The position numbers and the translations under genes are program-made. From Pseudophaeobacter sp. EL27 (GTDB taxonomy: Bacteria; Pseudomonadota; Alphaproteobacteria; Rhodobacterales; Rhodobacteraceae), in NCBI RefSeq assembly GCF_900313025.1, contig NZ_OMPQ01000013.1, forward strand, positions 186,001 through 250,000: a stretch of DNA of 64,000 nt, given 5' to 3'. Below, in pieces: positions 1 to 9,911 of this stretch. The notes below the pieces were generated by a model. It saw nothing but the letters and a program-made list of their open reading frames with translations. It searched no databases and had not been told where the DNA came from. Within the stretch, counting starts at the first letter, position 1. Every line of letters begins with the position of its first letter.

Positions 1-113
1 CTGACAACAGCCCGCATGCACCATAGCGCCCAGACCATCACTCTTGGGTCGGGCTCTGAGGCGCCGCATCAACCTGCCCAAAGAGGTGGCCGGGCCTGTT
101 TTCCGGAAAACGC

Positions 114-1517
114 TTAGCGGCTGATACGAGCGCCGCGATAGCCTGCGGCCTGCACTTTTCCAAGCGCCTGTGCCGCTGCATCCTGCGTGCCAAAAGGCCC
201 GGCCAGAACCACCTTATAGGGCTTGCCATTGCGCGAGACAGAGCCGAGACGCACCGGCACACCGGTTGCGGCCAGGCCGCGCGCAGCCTGCTGCGCCTCT
301 GCCTGATCTGCAAAAGTTGCGGCGCGGATATACCGCGACTGCGTTGGGGCTGCTGTGGTTTCCAAAGTTGCCCCGGGCGCAGATCGGCTCGACAGGCGCA
401 GCGCCAGCCCGTTGGCCTGAGCGGTCCCCTGGAATTGGTCCTGGCGGGTGTTTCTGGCGGTCACGATCTGACGATCCAAGGGCAGGTCACGCAGGCGGCG
501 CGGCGTGCCATTGCTCCAAATTTCTGCCATCTGCGCATCACCCCGTTCGGTGCGCACTCCCCGCATTGGGTTCATCCGGTCGTCACCCCGCTCAACCAGA
601 ACATAGCCTGCGGGCACCTCGGTCTGGCTGGTCAGGATCGCCGAACGCAGATCCCGCTCGGCCCGGCGCGGGTTCAGACGATCATCCGTCCAAACGGGTT
701 TATACCCTGCCGGGGTGGCGAGATCCTGGCTGTGGCGCTGTTGTTGGTAGACATGCACCGGCAGCACCCGCGTATTGGGGGTCAGCCGCAGCGAAGATTG
801 CCGACCAGTGCCGCTGCCATAGCTCACAGGTGATTTGGTCTGAGGACCACAACGCACACCGCTATGATTGCTATATTGTTGACTGATGGCTGAGGCCCCG
901 GAGCAACCGCCCTGAGCCGCCCCGGTTGGCGCGTTGGTTGCGGCGCGGAGCTGTGGAGCCGGCGCCGCCGGAACGGGCTGAATGCGCACAGGCGCCGCAG
1001 CGGTCCTGGGCGCTGGTTTAGGCGCTGGGGTCACCCGTGCTGTGGTGGTTTGTGGCGTCCGCCGCACCCGCGTCGTGGTCACCACGGTTGGAGAGGCTGC
1101 CGCTGCTGCCGCCCTACGTGGGGACTCCGGGGTTGCTGTGCTGGCAGCAGGGCGGGCGCGTGCCGCAGGGGCTGCGGCTGCTGGCGCCGCGGCACTTCCA
1201 TTGAGGGTGATCTGCTCAGGTGGCGCGCTTTGTGTGGGGCGAGCGGTGGTGCCAGCAACCGCCGTAGGTTTGTAGCCACAGAGCTGTTTGCGGTTGCGTG
1301 CAACCCGCGGCACCCAGTTCACATTGCCATCAATACCGGCCCGGATATAGACGCAGCCACGGCTATCGACGAACTGTTTACCCTTGTACGAGGCTGGCGG
1401 AAACTGAGCTGGGGGGCTGACCGACCGCAGGCTTTGCGCCTGAAGTGCCGAGGTTTGAACCGAAACAGCGGCAGAACTCGCTATGATGGCAAGCGCGACA
1501 ATTCTTGTTAGTTTCAT
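114..1517 (-). CDS. SPOR-domain secreted/envelope protein
   Basis: The start is placed at MKLTRIVALAIIASS because this opens a clear signal peptide (basic N-terminus, hydrophobic core, about 27 residues); the open frame extends 24 codons further upstream without such a feature. The middle (about residues 90-250) is low-complexity, rich in Ala, Pro, Thr and Arg, as expected of a flexible periplasmic linker. The last 75 or so residues form a SPOR domain (from SRYIRAATFADQAEAQQAA to the end), a fold known to bind denuded septal peptidoglycan. Inference: a periplasmic protein acting at the cell wall or division site. It lies downstream of upp in the same direction but 139 bases away with a hairpin between, so it is probably transcribed separately. 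The specific family member cannot be named. Confidence 0.85.
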   Translation of the reverse strand: MKLTRIVALAIIASSAAVSVQTSALQAQSLRSVSPPAQFPPASYKGKQFVDSRGCVYIRAGIDGNVNWVPRVARNRKQLCGYKPTAVAGTTARPTQSAPPEQITLNGSAAAPAAAAPAARARPAASTATPESPRRAAAAAASPTVVTTTRVRRTPQTTTARVTPAPKPAPRTAAAPVRIQPVPAAPAPQLRAATNAPTGAAQGGCSGASAISQQYSNHSGVRCGPQTKSPVSYGSGTGRQSSLRLTPNTRVLPVHVYQQQRHSQDLATPAGYKPVWTDDRLNPRRAERDLRSAILTSQTEVPAGYVLVERGDDRMNPMRGVRTERGDAQMAEIWSNGTPRRLRDLPLDRQIVTARNTRQDQFQGTAQANGLALRLSSRSAPGATLETTAAPTQSRYIRAATFADQAEAQQAARGLAATGVPVRLGSVSRNGKPYKVVLAGPFGTQDAAAQALGKVQAAGYRGARISR

Positions 1518-1592
1518 ACCTAGGCCCCACAATATATGGGGGTAGGATGCCTCAATTTGACAACTGAGTAAAGCCGCCTGTGGCAACAATAT

Positions 1593-1628
1593 GGCGGCAA
1601 TCAGGCAAATAGTTGCGCGATTGCCGCC
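1593..1628 (-). terminator. Hairpin between upp and SPOR gene
   Basis: Nine-base perfect arms, GGCGGCAAT (1593-1601) and ATTGCCGCC (1620-1628), with an 18-base loop, 28 bases downstream of the upp stop. No strong U-run follows on the minus strand, so it may be a weak terminator or an mRNA 3' stabiliser. Confidence 0.4.
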
Positions 1629-1655
1629 TTTAGGTAACCAGCCGGAAAGGCAGCT

Positions 1656-2288
1656 CTATTTAGTGCCGAACATCCGGTCGCCAGCATCGCCAAGACCCGG
1701 CATGATGTAGCCTTTTTCGTTCAGTTCGCGATCCAGAGACGCGGTCACGATCTGCACATCCGGGTGGGCTTCCTTCATGCGGGCAACCCCTTCGGGGGCG
1801 GCCAGCAGGCAGAGGAAGCGGATATTGGTCGCGCCCGCCTCTTTCAGCAGATCAATCGCCGCCGCCGAGGAGTTGCCAGTGGCCAGCATTGGGTCCACCG
1901 CAATGACCATACGATCCGCCAGCTCTTTCGGAGCTTTGAAGTAATACTGCACGGGCTGCAGGGTTTCCTCATCCCGGTAGAGGCCAACAAAGCCAACACG
2001 GGCGGAAGGCACCAGATCCAGCACCCCATCCAACATGCCGTTGCCCGCGCGCAGGATCGAGACTAGTGCCAGTTTCTTGCCGGCCAGAATGGGCGAGTCC
2101 ATGGTTTCCATCGGTGTCTCGATGGTCTTTTGCGTCACCGGCAGCTCGCGGGTGATCTCATAGGCCAGCAGCTGAGTAATCTCATGCAGCAGTCGGCGGA
2201 ACTCGGAGGTCGAGGTGCCCTTGTCGCGCATCAGCGTGAGCTTGTGCTGTACCAGTGGGTGATCAACAACGGTCAGATGTTCGCTCAT
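1656..2288 (-). CDS. upp: Uracil phosphoribosyltransferase
   Basis: Converts uracil plus PRPP to UMP in the cytoplasm, the last step of pyrimidine base salvage. At 210 residues it has the usual family length. The PRPP-binding loop is visible as [19 protein letters not shown], and the C-terminal [18 protein letters not shown] uracil-binding segment is intact. The ATG follows a GGAGAGAG ribosome-binding site. It is the last gene of a same-strand salvage group (cdd, deoA, deoB, upp). The 91-base gap to deoB leaves room for its own promoter. Identification is firm. Confidence 0.97.
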   Translation of the reverse strand: MSEHLTVVDHPLVQHKLTLMRDKGTSTSEFRRLLHEITQLLAYEITRELPVTQKTIETPMETMDSPILAGKKLALVSILRAGNGMLDGVLDLVPSARVGFVGLYRDEETLQPVQYYFKAPKELADRMVIAVDPMLATGNSSAAAIDLLKEAGATNIRFLCLLAAPEGVARMKEAHPDVQIVTASLDRELNEKGYIMPGLGDAGDRMFGTK

Positions 2289-2379
2289 TTGGGCTCTCTC
2301 CTACTATGAATTCCAACATGCTTGGCGGCGGGTTTATGCCTGCTGCCCCTGTCAGGGCAAGCGGGATTTGATCTTTCGG

Positions 2380-3591
2380 TCAAAGAAAACTGCGACCAGG
2401 CCCCTGCGCCGCAACATTCAGATGCGCCGCAACCGAGGCCGCAACATCGACAAAGGCGCGCTGGCCGATACAGCCCGTGCCACAGCCCGCGACCAGAACC
2501 GGCACCTGTTCGCGGGTATGATCGGTGCCCGGCCAGCTGGGATCATTGCCGTGATCCGCTGTCAGCACCAACATATCGCCGGGGCGCAGGCGCGGCAGCA
2601 GTTTGCCAAGTTCCGCATCAAACCACTCCAGTGCCCGAGCATAGCCTGCGATGTCGCGGCGATGGCCATAAAGGCTGTCGAACTCGACAAAATTGGCAAA
2701 TGTCAGACTGCCCTCTTCAGCAGTCTCAATCGCCTGCGCCAGATGCTGCATCAGCTGCGCATCGGTGCCCTTTTGCAGGCTATCAATACCGGACATGGTG
2801 AAGATATCGCCAATCTTACCAATGGCATGCACGCCTTGCCCCGCGTCCTGCACCCAATTGGTCAGCACGGATGCCGGGGGTTCGATGGCAAAATCGCGCC
2901 GGTTTGTGGTGCGGGTAAAGCCCTCTTCAGGTGAGCCAGTAAAGGGGCGCGCGATCACCCGTCCGACCTTCAACTCATGCAGGCGGGGCGCCACCGCACG
3001 ACAGAGGTCCAGCAAGCGCTCCAGGCCAAAGCTCTCTTCATGGGCGGCGATCTGGAATACGCTATCCGCTGAAGTATAGCAGATTGGCTCTCCGCTCTGC
3101 ATATGGGCGGCGCCATGTTCGGCAATGATCTGCGTGCCCGAGGCATGACAATTGCCCAAAATCCCCGGCGTGCCCGCCGCAGCGGCTACAAAATCGCTCA
3201 GATCCGTCGGAAAGGCCGGATCGGTATCGGGGAAATAGCACCAATCCCAGGGCACCGGCAGCCCCGCCAGCTCCCAGTGGCCCGATGGCGTATCCTTGCC
3301 CTGGCTGACCTCGGCTGCGCAGCCCCAGAGCCCGGTTGGTTCGGCGTCAAACCCCGGCAGCGGCACGGTGGAGGCCAGCCGCGTCGCCGCCCCCAGCCCC
3401 AAAGCCTCAAGATTGGGCAGGTGAAGTGGCCCTGAGCGCCCCTCTTCTGCCCGCCCTGCGGCGCAGTCCTGGGCGATATGGGCCAGGGTATTGGCGCCCA
3501 GATCCGGCAGATCGCCGTTGTAAAACCCGGAAGCATCCGGCGCGCCGCCAATGCCGACAGAATCCATCACCACCAGAAAGGCGCGCGCCAT
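2380..3591 (-). CDS. deoB: Phosphopentomutase
   Basis: Interconverts (deoxy)ribose 1-phosphate and 5-phosphate, so the sugar released by nucleoside phosphorylases can enter central metabolism. The protein (403 residues, normal length) belongs to the alkaline phosphatase superfamily. The N-terminal metal site VVMDSVGIGGAPDA carries the Asp of the binuclear centre, and the C-terminal ADHGNDPSWPGTDHTRE supplies the Asp/His metal ligands. Its ATG overlaps the deoA stop by one base (TGATG), indicating translational coupling. It follows cdd and deoA in one operon. Confidence 0.97.
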   Translation of the reverse strand: MARAFLVVMDSVGIGGAPDASGFYNGDLPDLGANTLAHIAQDCAAGRAEEGRSGPLHLPNLEALGLGAATRLASTVPLPGFDAEPTGLWGCAAEVSQGKDTPSGHWELAGLPVPWDWCYFPDTDPAFPTDLSDFVAAAAGTPGILGNCHASGTQIIAEHGAAHMQSGEPICYTSADSVFQIAAHEESFGLERLLDLCRAVAPRLHELKVGRVIARPFTGSPEEGFTRTTNRRDFAIEPPASVLTNWVQDAGQGVHAIGKIGDIFTMSGIDSLQKGTDAQLMQHLAQAIETAEEGSLTFANFVEFDSLYGHRRDIAGYARALEWFDAELGKLLPRLRPGDMLVLTADHGNDPSWPGTDHTREQVPVLVAGCGTGCIGQRAFVDVAASVAAHLNVAAQGPGRSFL

Positions 3592-4895
3592 CAGCCAATC
3601 CTCTCATGGATCAAGGGCAGCTCCGCTGGCGCGGTATCTGCAAGGGTCAGGGCCTCCAGCAAAGCCGCCTCCGTTTCCAGCGCGGCGCTTTCGCGGGCCG
3701 CGTGAACGCAGGCCAGCGTCTCCCCTGCCTCGACCCACTGGCCCAGACGGACCAGATCCGACAGGCCCACGGCGGGATCAACCTGATCGCCTTCGACCAT
3801 GCGCCCGCCCCCCAGATGCACCACTGCAAGGCCCAGCGCCTCGCCTTCCATGGCAGTGACATAGCCCGCGCGCGGCGCCGTGACCTCGTGGATCACCGGT
3901 GCCACAGGCAGATAGCGGGTCCAGTGGCTGGCAAAATCGGCAGGCCCGCCTTGGGCGGCAACCATGCGGCCAAAGCGGCTGGCGACCCGCCCGCTGAGCA
4001 GCGCCTCACGGATCAGGCGACTGCCCTCGCCCTCATCCTTGGCCAGCCCGGCCTGAGCCAGCAATACGCCTGACAAAGCGGCGGTAATCTCGATCAGCGG
4101 ACAGATCTCACCGGCGGTCAGCGCCTGCATTACCTCAGCCACCTCCAGCCCATTGCCCAGCGCGCTGGCGATGGGCTGGTTCATATCGGTGATCAGCGCC
4201 GTGGTCTTGCACCCGGCCGCATTGGCGGTCTCCACCAAAGAGCGGGCTAAGGCGCGGGCCTCTTCAAGGGTTTTCATGAAAGCCCCGGAGCCAATTTTGA
4301 CGTCCATCACCAGCGCCTCTGGGCTGGCGGCGAGCTTTTTCGACAGAATAGATGCGGTGATCAGATCCAGGCTCTCGACCGTCGCGGTGACGTCACGAAT
4401 GGCATAGAGCCGCTTGTCCGCTGGGGCGATACGGCCCGTGGCGCCAACAATGGCACAGCCAACCTCGGCAGTGATCTTATGCAGACGCTGCTCTGAAATC
4501 TGAGTGGAAACGCCAGGAATGGCCTCCATCTTGTCCAGGGTGCCGCCGGTATGGCCCAGCCCGCGGCCAGAGATCATCGGCACATAGACGCCGCATTCCG
4601 CCAGCGCCGGTGCCAGCAGCAGCGAGACACAATCGCCAACGCCTCCAGTGGAGTGTTTGTCCATCACCGGTCCCGGCAGGTCCCAGTGCAACACATCACC
4701 GCTGTCGCGCATCGCCAGGGTCAGCGCGCGCCGTCCGGTCTGGTCCAGCCCCTGCAGGCAGACCGCCATGGCAAAGGCTCCCGCCTGGGCATCGCTGACC
4801 TCGCCGCTGGCGATCCCTTGGGCAAACCAGCTCAGCTCTGTCTCGCCGGGTTGTTCTCCACGGCGCAGGGTGGCAATGATTGCGCGTGCATCCAT
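3591..4895 (-). CDS. deoA: Thymidine phosphorylase
   Basis: Phosphorolysis of thymidine or deoxyuridine to base plus deoxyribose 1-phosphate. Its 434 residues match the family length. The family signature SGRGLGHTGGTLDKMEAIPG is complete, and the phosphate-binding KHSTGGVGD motif is present. The C-terminal PYNP-type domain follows (roughly residues 345-434). Only three bases separate it from cdd upstream, and it overlaps deoB downstream, so the three genes form a tight operon. The product feeds deoB, and the base released can be used through Upp. Confidence 0.97.
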   Translation of the reverse strand: MDARAIIATLRRGEQPGETELSWFAQGIASGEVSDAQAGAFAMAVCLQGLDQTGRRALTLAMRDSGDVLHWDLPGPVMDKHSTGGVGDCVSLLLAPALAECGVYVPMISGRGLGHTGGTLDKMEAIPGVSTQISEQRLHKITAEVGCAIVGATGRIAPADKRLYAIRDVTATVESLDLITASILSKKLAASPEALVMDVKIGSGAFMKTLEEARALARSLVETANAAGCKTTALITDMNQPIASALGNGLEVAEVMQALTAGEICPLIEITAALSGVLLAQAGLAKDEGEGSRLIREALLSGRVASRFGRMVAAQGGPADFASHWTRYLPVAPVIHEVTAPRAGYVTAMEGEALGLAVVHLGGGRMVEGDQVDPAVGLSDLVRLGQWVEAGETLACVHAARESAALETEAALLEALTLADTAPAELPLIHERIG

Positions 4896-4898
4896 GAG

Positions 4899-5291
4899 TT
4901 AGCTCCGCACCATATGGCCGGCATCAAAGGCCCCGGGCAAAAGATCGCCAATGGTGGTCTCCTGCTCCACCCCCTCAAGGGTGCCCATAGTGACCTTCAC
5001 ATCACCAGCGCCAAATTCCTTGAGCTTTTGACGGCACCCGCCACAGGGCGGCACCGGCGCGGGGCTGTCGGCGACCACATAGACCTCTGCGAGTTCCCGC
5101 TCACCGGCGGCAACCATAGCAGCAATGGCACCGGCCTCGGCACAGGTGCCTTCGGGATAGGCGACATTTTCGACATTGCACCCTACATAGACATTGCCCG
5201 CAGGGGTGCGCAGCGCCGCGCCAACCAGGAAGTTGGAATAAGGCGCATGGGCGTTTTTACGCACGGCGAGGGCAGCATCTTTCAGGCTCAT
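4899..5291 (-). CDS. cdd: Cytidine deaminase
   Basis: Zinc-dependent deamination of cytidine and deoxycytidine to uridine and deoxyuridine, the entry step of this salvage operon. It is the short homotetrameric form (130 residues). Visible motifs are the substrate loop HAPYSNFLVGAAL, the catalytic Cys-Ala-Glu in EGTCAEAGAIAAM, and the second zinc motif PCGGC. The ATG follows a GGGAGG ribosome-binding site. It is the first gene of the cdd-deoA-deoB operon, and the promoter must lie in the 127 bases before it, downstream of the cupin gene. Confidence 0.96.
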   Translation of the reverse strand: MSLKDAALAVRKNAHAPYSNFLVGAALRTPAGNVYVGCNVENVAYPEGTCAEAGAIAAMVAAGERELAEVYVVADSPAPVPPCGGCRQKLKEFGAGDVKVTMGTLEGVEQETTIGDLLPGAFDAGHMVRS

Positions 5292-5363
5292 CGGGGCCTC
5301 CCATATTTTTTGATCAACTGGTCAGAAGGTCGCAGAATAGGGGAAATCCACCAGAAAGGTGAA

Positions 5364-5398
5364 GCCCTTCTTTGCGCCGCCACCGCACAAAGAAGGGC
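5364..5398 (-). terminator. Hairpin downstream of the cupin gene
   Basis: Perfect 11-base arms GCCCTTCTTTG (5364-5374) and CAAAGAAGGGC (5388-5398) with a 13-base loop, 21 bases past the cupin gene stop. The arms contain A/T blocks in both directions, but no clean U-tract follows. Probably separates the cupin gene from the cdd operon. Confidence 0.5.
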
Positions 5399-5418
5399 CG
5401 ACGTCAAAAAGGACCAAG

Positions 5419-6516
5419 TTACCCCTCTGCAAGGCTTGTCTTGAACACGCCAGGAAGGCTCACCTCGAGCAATTCCAGATCGGCGCTGGCATCGCTGAGC
5501 CGGGTTTTCATTCCCGGCGGGATCACAAAGGCATCGCCCTCTTCCAGTGGATAGGGATCGCGCCCCTCGCCCTCCAGCGTCACCGCGCCATTCATTACAA
5601 AGGTAAAGTGGATATCACTGTCATGGCTGGCCCAGACCGGATCCAGATCACCTGCGGCAGGGCGCACCACCTGCACCCCGGCAACACCCTTGGTGTTCTT
5701 GGCAATTGTCGTGTCGCGGGCGTCAAACCCTGGCAGGCGGAACGGTGCCCAACTGGCGCCCTTTGCCCTGTTGTAGACAAAGCGCTGCCCCTGCCATTCG
5801 CGCTCTGGGCGCAGATGTGGCGTTGGCAGGGTCATCTCGTGGTCGATCTCGGTCACATGTTCGGCCGGCACGCCAATCTCGATCACCTGAACATTGTCGC
5901 TGGCCTCCAGCACCCTATGGCGGATCTCGGGCGGTTGGATAAAACAATCCCCGGCAGTGAGGCGCATCTTTTCGCCCTGATCCTCATAGACCACATCAAC
6001 CCAGCCATGGATGCAAAAGATCAGCTGAAAGCCAACCCGGTGAAAATGAACCATATCCGGCACCGGCCCCCCGTCGGGGATGCGAATATGGCTGGCAATG
6101 ATCGACCCACCCAGCCGGTCCGGCACCAGATCGCGGTAATGCATACCCGCACGACCAATGATCCAGGGGGCCTGGTCCTTGAGGCGGCGCACCACAAAGC
6201 TGTGCACGGTTTCAGGCATCACCAGCGGCGGGTGGCGCTCTTCGATCTCGACTCTGGTGCCGTTTGGCGCGGTCAGAACCCGCTGACCATCGGCAAAACC
6301 ATCGGGGTTGTCACATAAAATGCGCAGCGTTCCGGGCGCCTCGGTCGCTGCCTTATCGATCCGCAACCGCAACCCATACCCGGAAAACACCCCTACTGAG
6401 GGATCATCCGCCGGGTAGATCATATCCATCTTCATACCCAAAACCTTGGTAAAAAACGGAATATCATCACGCAACTCCTGCGTGGGCAGGCGCATCTCGG
6501 CTACAATATCGCTCAT
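5419..6516 (-). CDS. Double-cupin domain protein of unknown substrate
   Basis: 365 residues. Residues 1-130 resemble a VOC/glyoxalase-like module (FTKVLGMKMDMIYP, then FSGYGLRLRID). A first cupin lies around residues 150-225, with metal-type histidines in MVHFHRVGFQLIFCIHG and in PPEIRH. A second cupin lies around 265-355, with SHDSDIHFTFVMNG and EEGDAFVIPPG. The arrangement suggests a dioxygenase-like or sugar/organic-acid enzyme, but no family with a known reaction is recognised. The ATG is preceded by GGGAGA. It faces away from maeB across a 171-base shared promoter region that contains a perfect palindrome. Confidence 0.75.
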   Translation of the reverse strand: MSDIVAEMRLPTQELRDDIPFFTKVLGMKMDMIYPADDPSVGVFSGYGLRLRIDKAATEAPGTLRILCDNPDGFADGQRVLTAPNGTRVEIEERHPPLVMPETVHSFVVRRLKDQAPWIIGRAGMHYRDLVPDRLGGSIIASHIRIPDGGPVPDMVHFHRVGFQLIFCIHGWVDVVYEDQGEKMRLTAGDCFIQPPEIRHRVLEASDNVQVIEIGVPAEHVTEIDHEMTLPTPHLRPEREWQGQRFVYNRAKGASWAPFRLPGFDARDTTIAKNTKGVAGVQVVRPAAGDLDPVWASHDSDIHFTFVMNGAVTLEGEGRDPYPLEEGDAFVIPPGMKTRLSDASADLELLEVSLPGVFKTSLAEG

Positions 6517-6652
6517 GTCATTCTCCCTTTTGCCCTGCCGCTCTGGTCATCGCAGGTTGTTTTTTCGCACAGTGCGGTGAAGTTTCCCATTGCGCAAGAG
6601 AGTGCAGATCACGTTAGGTTAGGAAAAGCCTGTTCACCTGACGTCAAAAATG

Positions 6653-6666
6653 GTTTAACGTTAAAC
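6653..6666. promoter_or_regulatory. Perfect 14-base palindrome upstream of maeB
   Basis: GTTTAACGTTAAAC is a perfect inverted repeat centred about 28 bases before the maeB ATG, in the shared upstream region of maeB and the divergent cupin gene. Position and symmetry suit an operator for a dimeric regulator. The regulator is unknown. Confidence 0.45.
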
Positions 6667-6687
6667 TATACCTTTTTGGAGCCCCTC

Positions 6688-8961
6688 ATGTCTGACACCC
6701 CTTCGTTACGCGACGCGGCCCTGCGTTACCACGAATTCCCCCGCCCGGGGAAACTGGAGATCCGCGCCACCAAGCCAATGGCCAATGGCCGCGATCTGGC
6801 GCGCGCCTATTCGCCGGGCGTCGCCGAGGCCTGTCTGGAGATCAAGGCGGATGCCGAGAATGCGGCGCGCTATACTGCGCGGGGCAATCTGGTGGCGGTT
6901 GTCAGCAATGGCTCTGCCGTGCTGGGGCTTGGCAATATCGGCGCGCTGGCCTCCAAACCGGTGATGGAGGGCAAGGCGGTTCTGTTCAAGAACTTTGCCG
7001 GCATTGATTGCTTTGACATCGAAGTCAACGAGAGCGACCCGGAAAAGCTGGCTGATATCGTCTGTGCGCTGGAGCCCAGCTTTGGCGCCATCAACCTGGA
7101 AGACATCAAGGCACCGGATTGTTTCATCGTGGAAAAACTCTGCCGTGAACGGATGGGGATCCCAGTCTTTCACGACGACCAGCATGGCACCGCCATCGTG
7201 GTTGGCGCCGCCGCCCGAAACGCGCTACATGTGGCAGGCAAGAGCTTTGAAGAGATCAAGATCGTCTCAACCGGCGGTGGGGCTGCCGGCATTGCCTGTC
7301 TCAACATGCTGGTGAAGCTAGGGGTAAAGCGGGAGAATATCTGGCTTTGCGACATTCACGGGCTGGTTTACGCGGGCCGCGTTGAGGACATGAACCCGGA
7401 GAAAGCCGCCTTTGCCCAGGCCTCCGATCTGCGCAGCCTTGAGGATGTGATCGAAGGTGCCGACATGTTCCTCGGCCTCTCTGGCCCCAATGTGCTGAAG
7501 CCTGAAATGGTCGCCAAGATGACCAAGCAGCCGATCGTCTTTGCTCTGGCCAACCCCAACCCAGAGATCATGCCAGAGGCCGCCCGCGAAGTTGCTCCGG
7601 ATGCGATTATCGCCACCGGGCGCAGTGATTTCCCCAACCAAGTCAACAACGTGTTGTGCTTTCCCTTCATCTTCCGCGGGGCGCTGGATGTCGGAGCCTC
7701 CGAGATCAACGACGAGATGCAGATCGCCTGCGTCGAAGGTATTGCCGAACTGGCCCGTGCCACCACCAGCGCCGAGGCTGCTGCCGCCTACAAGGGCGAG
7801 CAGCTGACTTTTGGCGCCGATTATCTGATCCCCAAACCCTTTGATCCCCGTCTGGTGGCCGTGGTTTCATCGGCCGTAGCAGAGGCCGCCATGAAAAGCG
7901 GTGTTGCCGCCCGCCCGATCGAGGATCTGGAGGCCTATAAGCAAAAGCTGAACCAGACCGTCTTTAAATCTGCCCTGCTGATGCGCCCGGTCTTTGAGGC
8001 CGCCCGCGCCGCCGCCCGCCGCATTGTTTTTGCTGAGGGCGAGGACGAGCGGGTGCTGCGCGCCGCGCAGGAAATTCTCGAGGAAACCACCGAGACCCCC
8101 ATTCTGATTGGCCGCCCCGAGGTGATCGAGGCGCGTTGTGAAAAACTGGGATTGCGGATCCGCCCCGGCAGTGACTTCCAAATCGTCAACCCAGAGCATG
8201 ACCCACGCTATTACGACTACTGGACCAGCTATCATCAACTGATGCAGCGTCAGGGCGTGACCCCCGATCTGGCCAAGGCGATAATGCGCACCAATACCAC
8301 CGCCATTGGCGCCATCATGGTGCATCACGGCGAGGCCGACAGCCTGATCTGCGGCACCTTTGGCGAATATCGCTGGCATCTGAACTACGTGAACCAGGTA
8401 CTTGGCGGCAATGGATTGGAACCACACGGGGCACTGTCGATGATGATCCTCGAAGATGGCCCCCTGTTCATCGCCGATACCCAGGTGCGGATTGAACCCA
8501 CGCCGGAACAGATTGCCCAGACGGTCATGGGCGCCGCCCGCCATGTGCGCCGCTTTGGTATCGAGCCAAAGATCGCACTCTGTTCGCAGTCTCAGTTTGG
8601 TAATATCGCCTGTGACACCGGCAGCCGCCTGCGCGCCGCAATCGAAATCCTCGATGCCAATCACTGCGATTTCACCTATGAGGGCGAAATGAACATCGAC
8701 ACCGCCCTGGATGCCGAGTTGCGCGGGCGTATTTTCCCCAATTCCCGCCTGCAGGGCGCCGCCAATGTCCTGGTCTTTGCCCATGCTGATGCCGCCTCTG
8801 GGGTGCGAAACATCCTGAAGATGCGCTCTGACGGTCTGGAGGTCGGCCCCATCCTGATGGGCATGGGCAACCGCGCCCATATCGTCAGCCCCTCGATCAC
8901 CGCACGCGGCCTGCTGAACATGGCGGCAATTGCCGGCACCCCCGTCGCACAATATGGGTAG
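6688..8961 (+). CDS. maeB: NADP-dependent malic enzyme with phosphotransacetylase-like domain
   Basis: Oxidative decarboxylation of malate to pyruvate with NADP. The start is placed at ATGTCTGAC ([17 protein letters not shown]), where family similarity begins; the frame opens 37 codons earlier but that part is not family-like. The 757 residues match the multidomain class. The malic N-terminal domain covers about 1-170 ([26 protein letters not shown], then [12 protein letters not shown]). The NAD(P)-binding domain covers about 170-430 ([15 protein letters not shown]). A phosphotransacetylase-like regulatory domain covers about 440-757 ([17 protein letters not shown]). It supplies pyruvate and NADPH when growing on C4 acids, which fits the Dct-type TRAP system elsewhere in the window. 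Confidence 0.95.
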   Translation: MSDTPSLRDAALRYHEFPRPGKLEIRATKPMANGRDLARAYSPGVAEACLEIKADAENAARYTARGNLVAVVSNGSAVLGLGNIGALASKPVMEGKAVLFKNFAGIDCFDIEVNESDPEKLADIVCALEPSFGAINLEDIKAPDCFIVEKLCRERMGIPVFHDDQHGTAIVVGAAARNALHVAGKSFEEIKIVSTGGGAAGIACLNMLVKLGVKRENIWLCDIHGLVYAGRVEDMNPEKAAFAQASDLRSLEDVIEGADMFLGLSGPNVLKPEMVAKMTKQPIVFALANPNPEIMPEAAREVAPDAIIATGRSDFPNQVNNVLCFPFIFRGALDVGASEINDEMQIACVEGIAELARATTSAEAAAAYKGEQLTFGADYLIPKPFDPRLVAVVSSAVAEAAMKSGVAARPIEDLEAYKQKLNQTVFKSALLMRPVFEAARAAARRIVFAEGEDERVLRAAQEILEETTETPILIGRPEVIEARCEKLGLRIRPGSDFQIVNPEHDPRYYDYWTSYHQLMQRQGVTPDLAKAIMRTNTTAIGAIMVHHGEADSLICGTFGEYRWHLNYVNQVLGGNGLEPHGALSMMILEDGPLFIADTQVRIEPTPEQIAQTVMGAARHVRRFGIEPKIALCSQSQFGNIACDTGSRLRAAIEILDANHCDFTYEGEMNIDTALDAELRGRIFPNSRLQGAANVLVFAHADAASGVRNILKMRSDGLEVGPILMGMGNRAHIVSPSITARGLLNMAAIAGTPVAQYG

Positions 8962-9072
8962 CCGCAGGGCAACTGGGCTGGCTCTGGAGGGGACGTAGGC
9001 GCCCCCTGCCCTTCCCGCGCCGACCTTCATCAATCCGCAGGCGATTAACCCGGAAAGACCCAGCACACGCCC

Positions 9073-9798
9073 ATGCCACGATCTGCAAAAACCGCTGTTT
9101 TGACCGCCCATGGCCAGCCCTCCGCTCCGGAGGGACAGGAAAAAGCACTGGCACGCCTGGCACAACAGGTCTCGGACCTGCTGCCCGGTTGGGAGATCCG
9201 CTCGGCCACACTGTCCAGTCCCGGTCGCCTCGAACAGGTCATGCAGGACGGCGCTCTCGTCTACCCCTTCTTTATGGCCAGCGGTTGGTTCACCTCGCAG
9301 GTGCTTCCCAAACGGTTGCAGGGGTTTCGCTACGATCAGCTCCCCGCCTTTGGCCTGGACCCGGCCTTGCCACTATTCACCGCAGATCTCCTAAAACAGG
9401 CCTTCCAGCCTCAACCCTCCTCACGGGTTGACAAACCAGCCCTGTTGCTCGCCGCCCACGGCTCAGCCCGCGGGCCAAATGCGGCCGAAGCCACCGAGCG
9501 CTTCGCTCAGGTCCTGCGCCCCCTGCTGCCCGACCAAGATGTTGTCACCGGCTATATCGAACAAGCGCCCCGGATTGCAGATGCCGCACAAAAGCTGCCC
9601 ACAGGCAGTCTCTGTCTGCCGTTCTTTGCCCAGTCAGGGAACCACGTGACATCAGATCTCCCTTCGGCCCTGCGAGAGGCCGATTTCACTGGGGAAACTC
9701 TGCCAACCCTCGGCAGTCAGAGGGGTATTGCCAGGCTCATCTCTCAGGCGCTGCTGCAGGCCGCCCTCGCGCGCAACGCCCCTCCCTCTCCCGGTTAA
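9073..9798 (+). CDS. CbiX/sirohydrochlorin chelatase-like protein
   Basis: 241 residues with two repeated half-domains. The first starts with VLTAHGQPSAPEGQEKAL, the second at about residue 125 with LLLAAHGSARGPNAAEATERF. Both carry the AHG motif with the metal-site histidine of the CbiX/SirB chelatase fold, and the second half has the following FFAQSGNHVTSDLP element with another His. Such proteins insert cobalt, iron or nickel into sirohydrochlorin or related tetrapyrroles. The first half's equivalent site (YPFFMASGWFTSQVLP) lacks the histidine, so probably only one active site works. No cobalamin or siroheme genes are next to it, so the metal and pathway are not determined. Confidence 0.75.
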   Translation: MPRSAKTAVLTAHGQPSAPEGQEKALARLAQQVSDLLPGWEIRSATLSSPGRLEQVMQDGALVYPFFMASGWFTSQVLPKRLQGFRYDQLPAFGLDPALPLFTADLLKQAFQPQPSSRVDKPALLLAAHGSARGPNAAEATERFAQVLRPLLPDQDVVTGYIEQAPRIADAAQKLPTGSLCLPFFAQSGNHVTSDLPSALREADFTGETLPTLGSQRGIARLISQALLQAALARNAPPSPG

Positions 9799-9911
9799 GG
9801 AGGAAGGTCAAAGTAATTGCTCAGTCTGCAACGCCTGAAGCATTGGGCAAAAATTTTCAGAATTCTCGATCATTTTGACCCTTGCGGACCAGTCAAAACC
9901 CAAACAAAAGA

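Noticed and set aside
1-113. Possible gene end at the left edge
   Set aside because: Too little sequence; no frame with family resemblance crosses the window edge.
7867-9165. A 432-codon frame antisense to maeB
   Set aside because: The sense strand encodes a full malic enzyme; the antisense translation has no motif and no ribosome-binding site.
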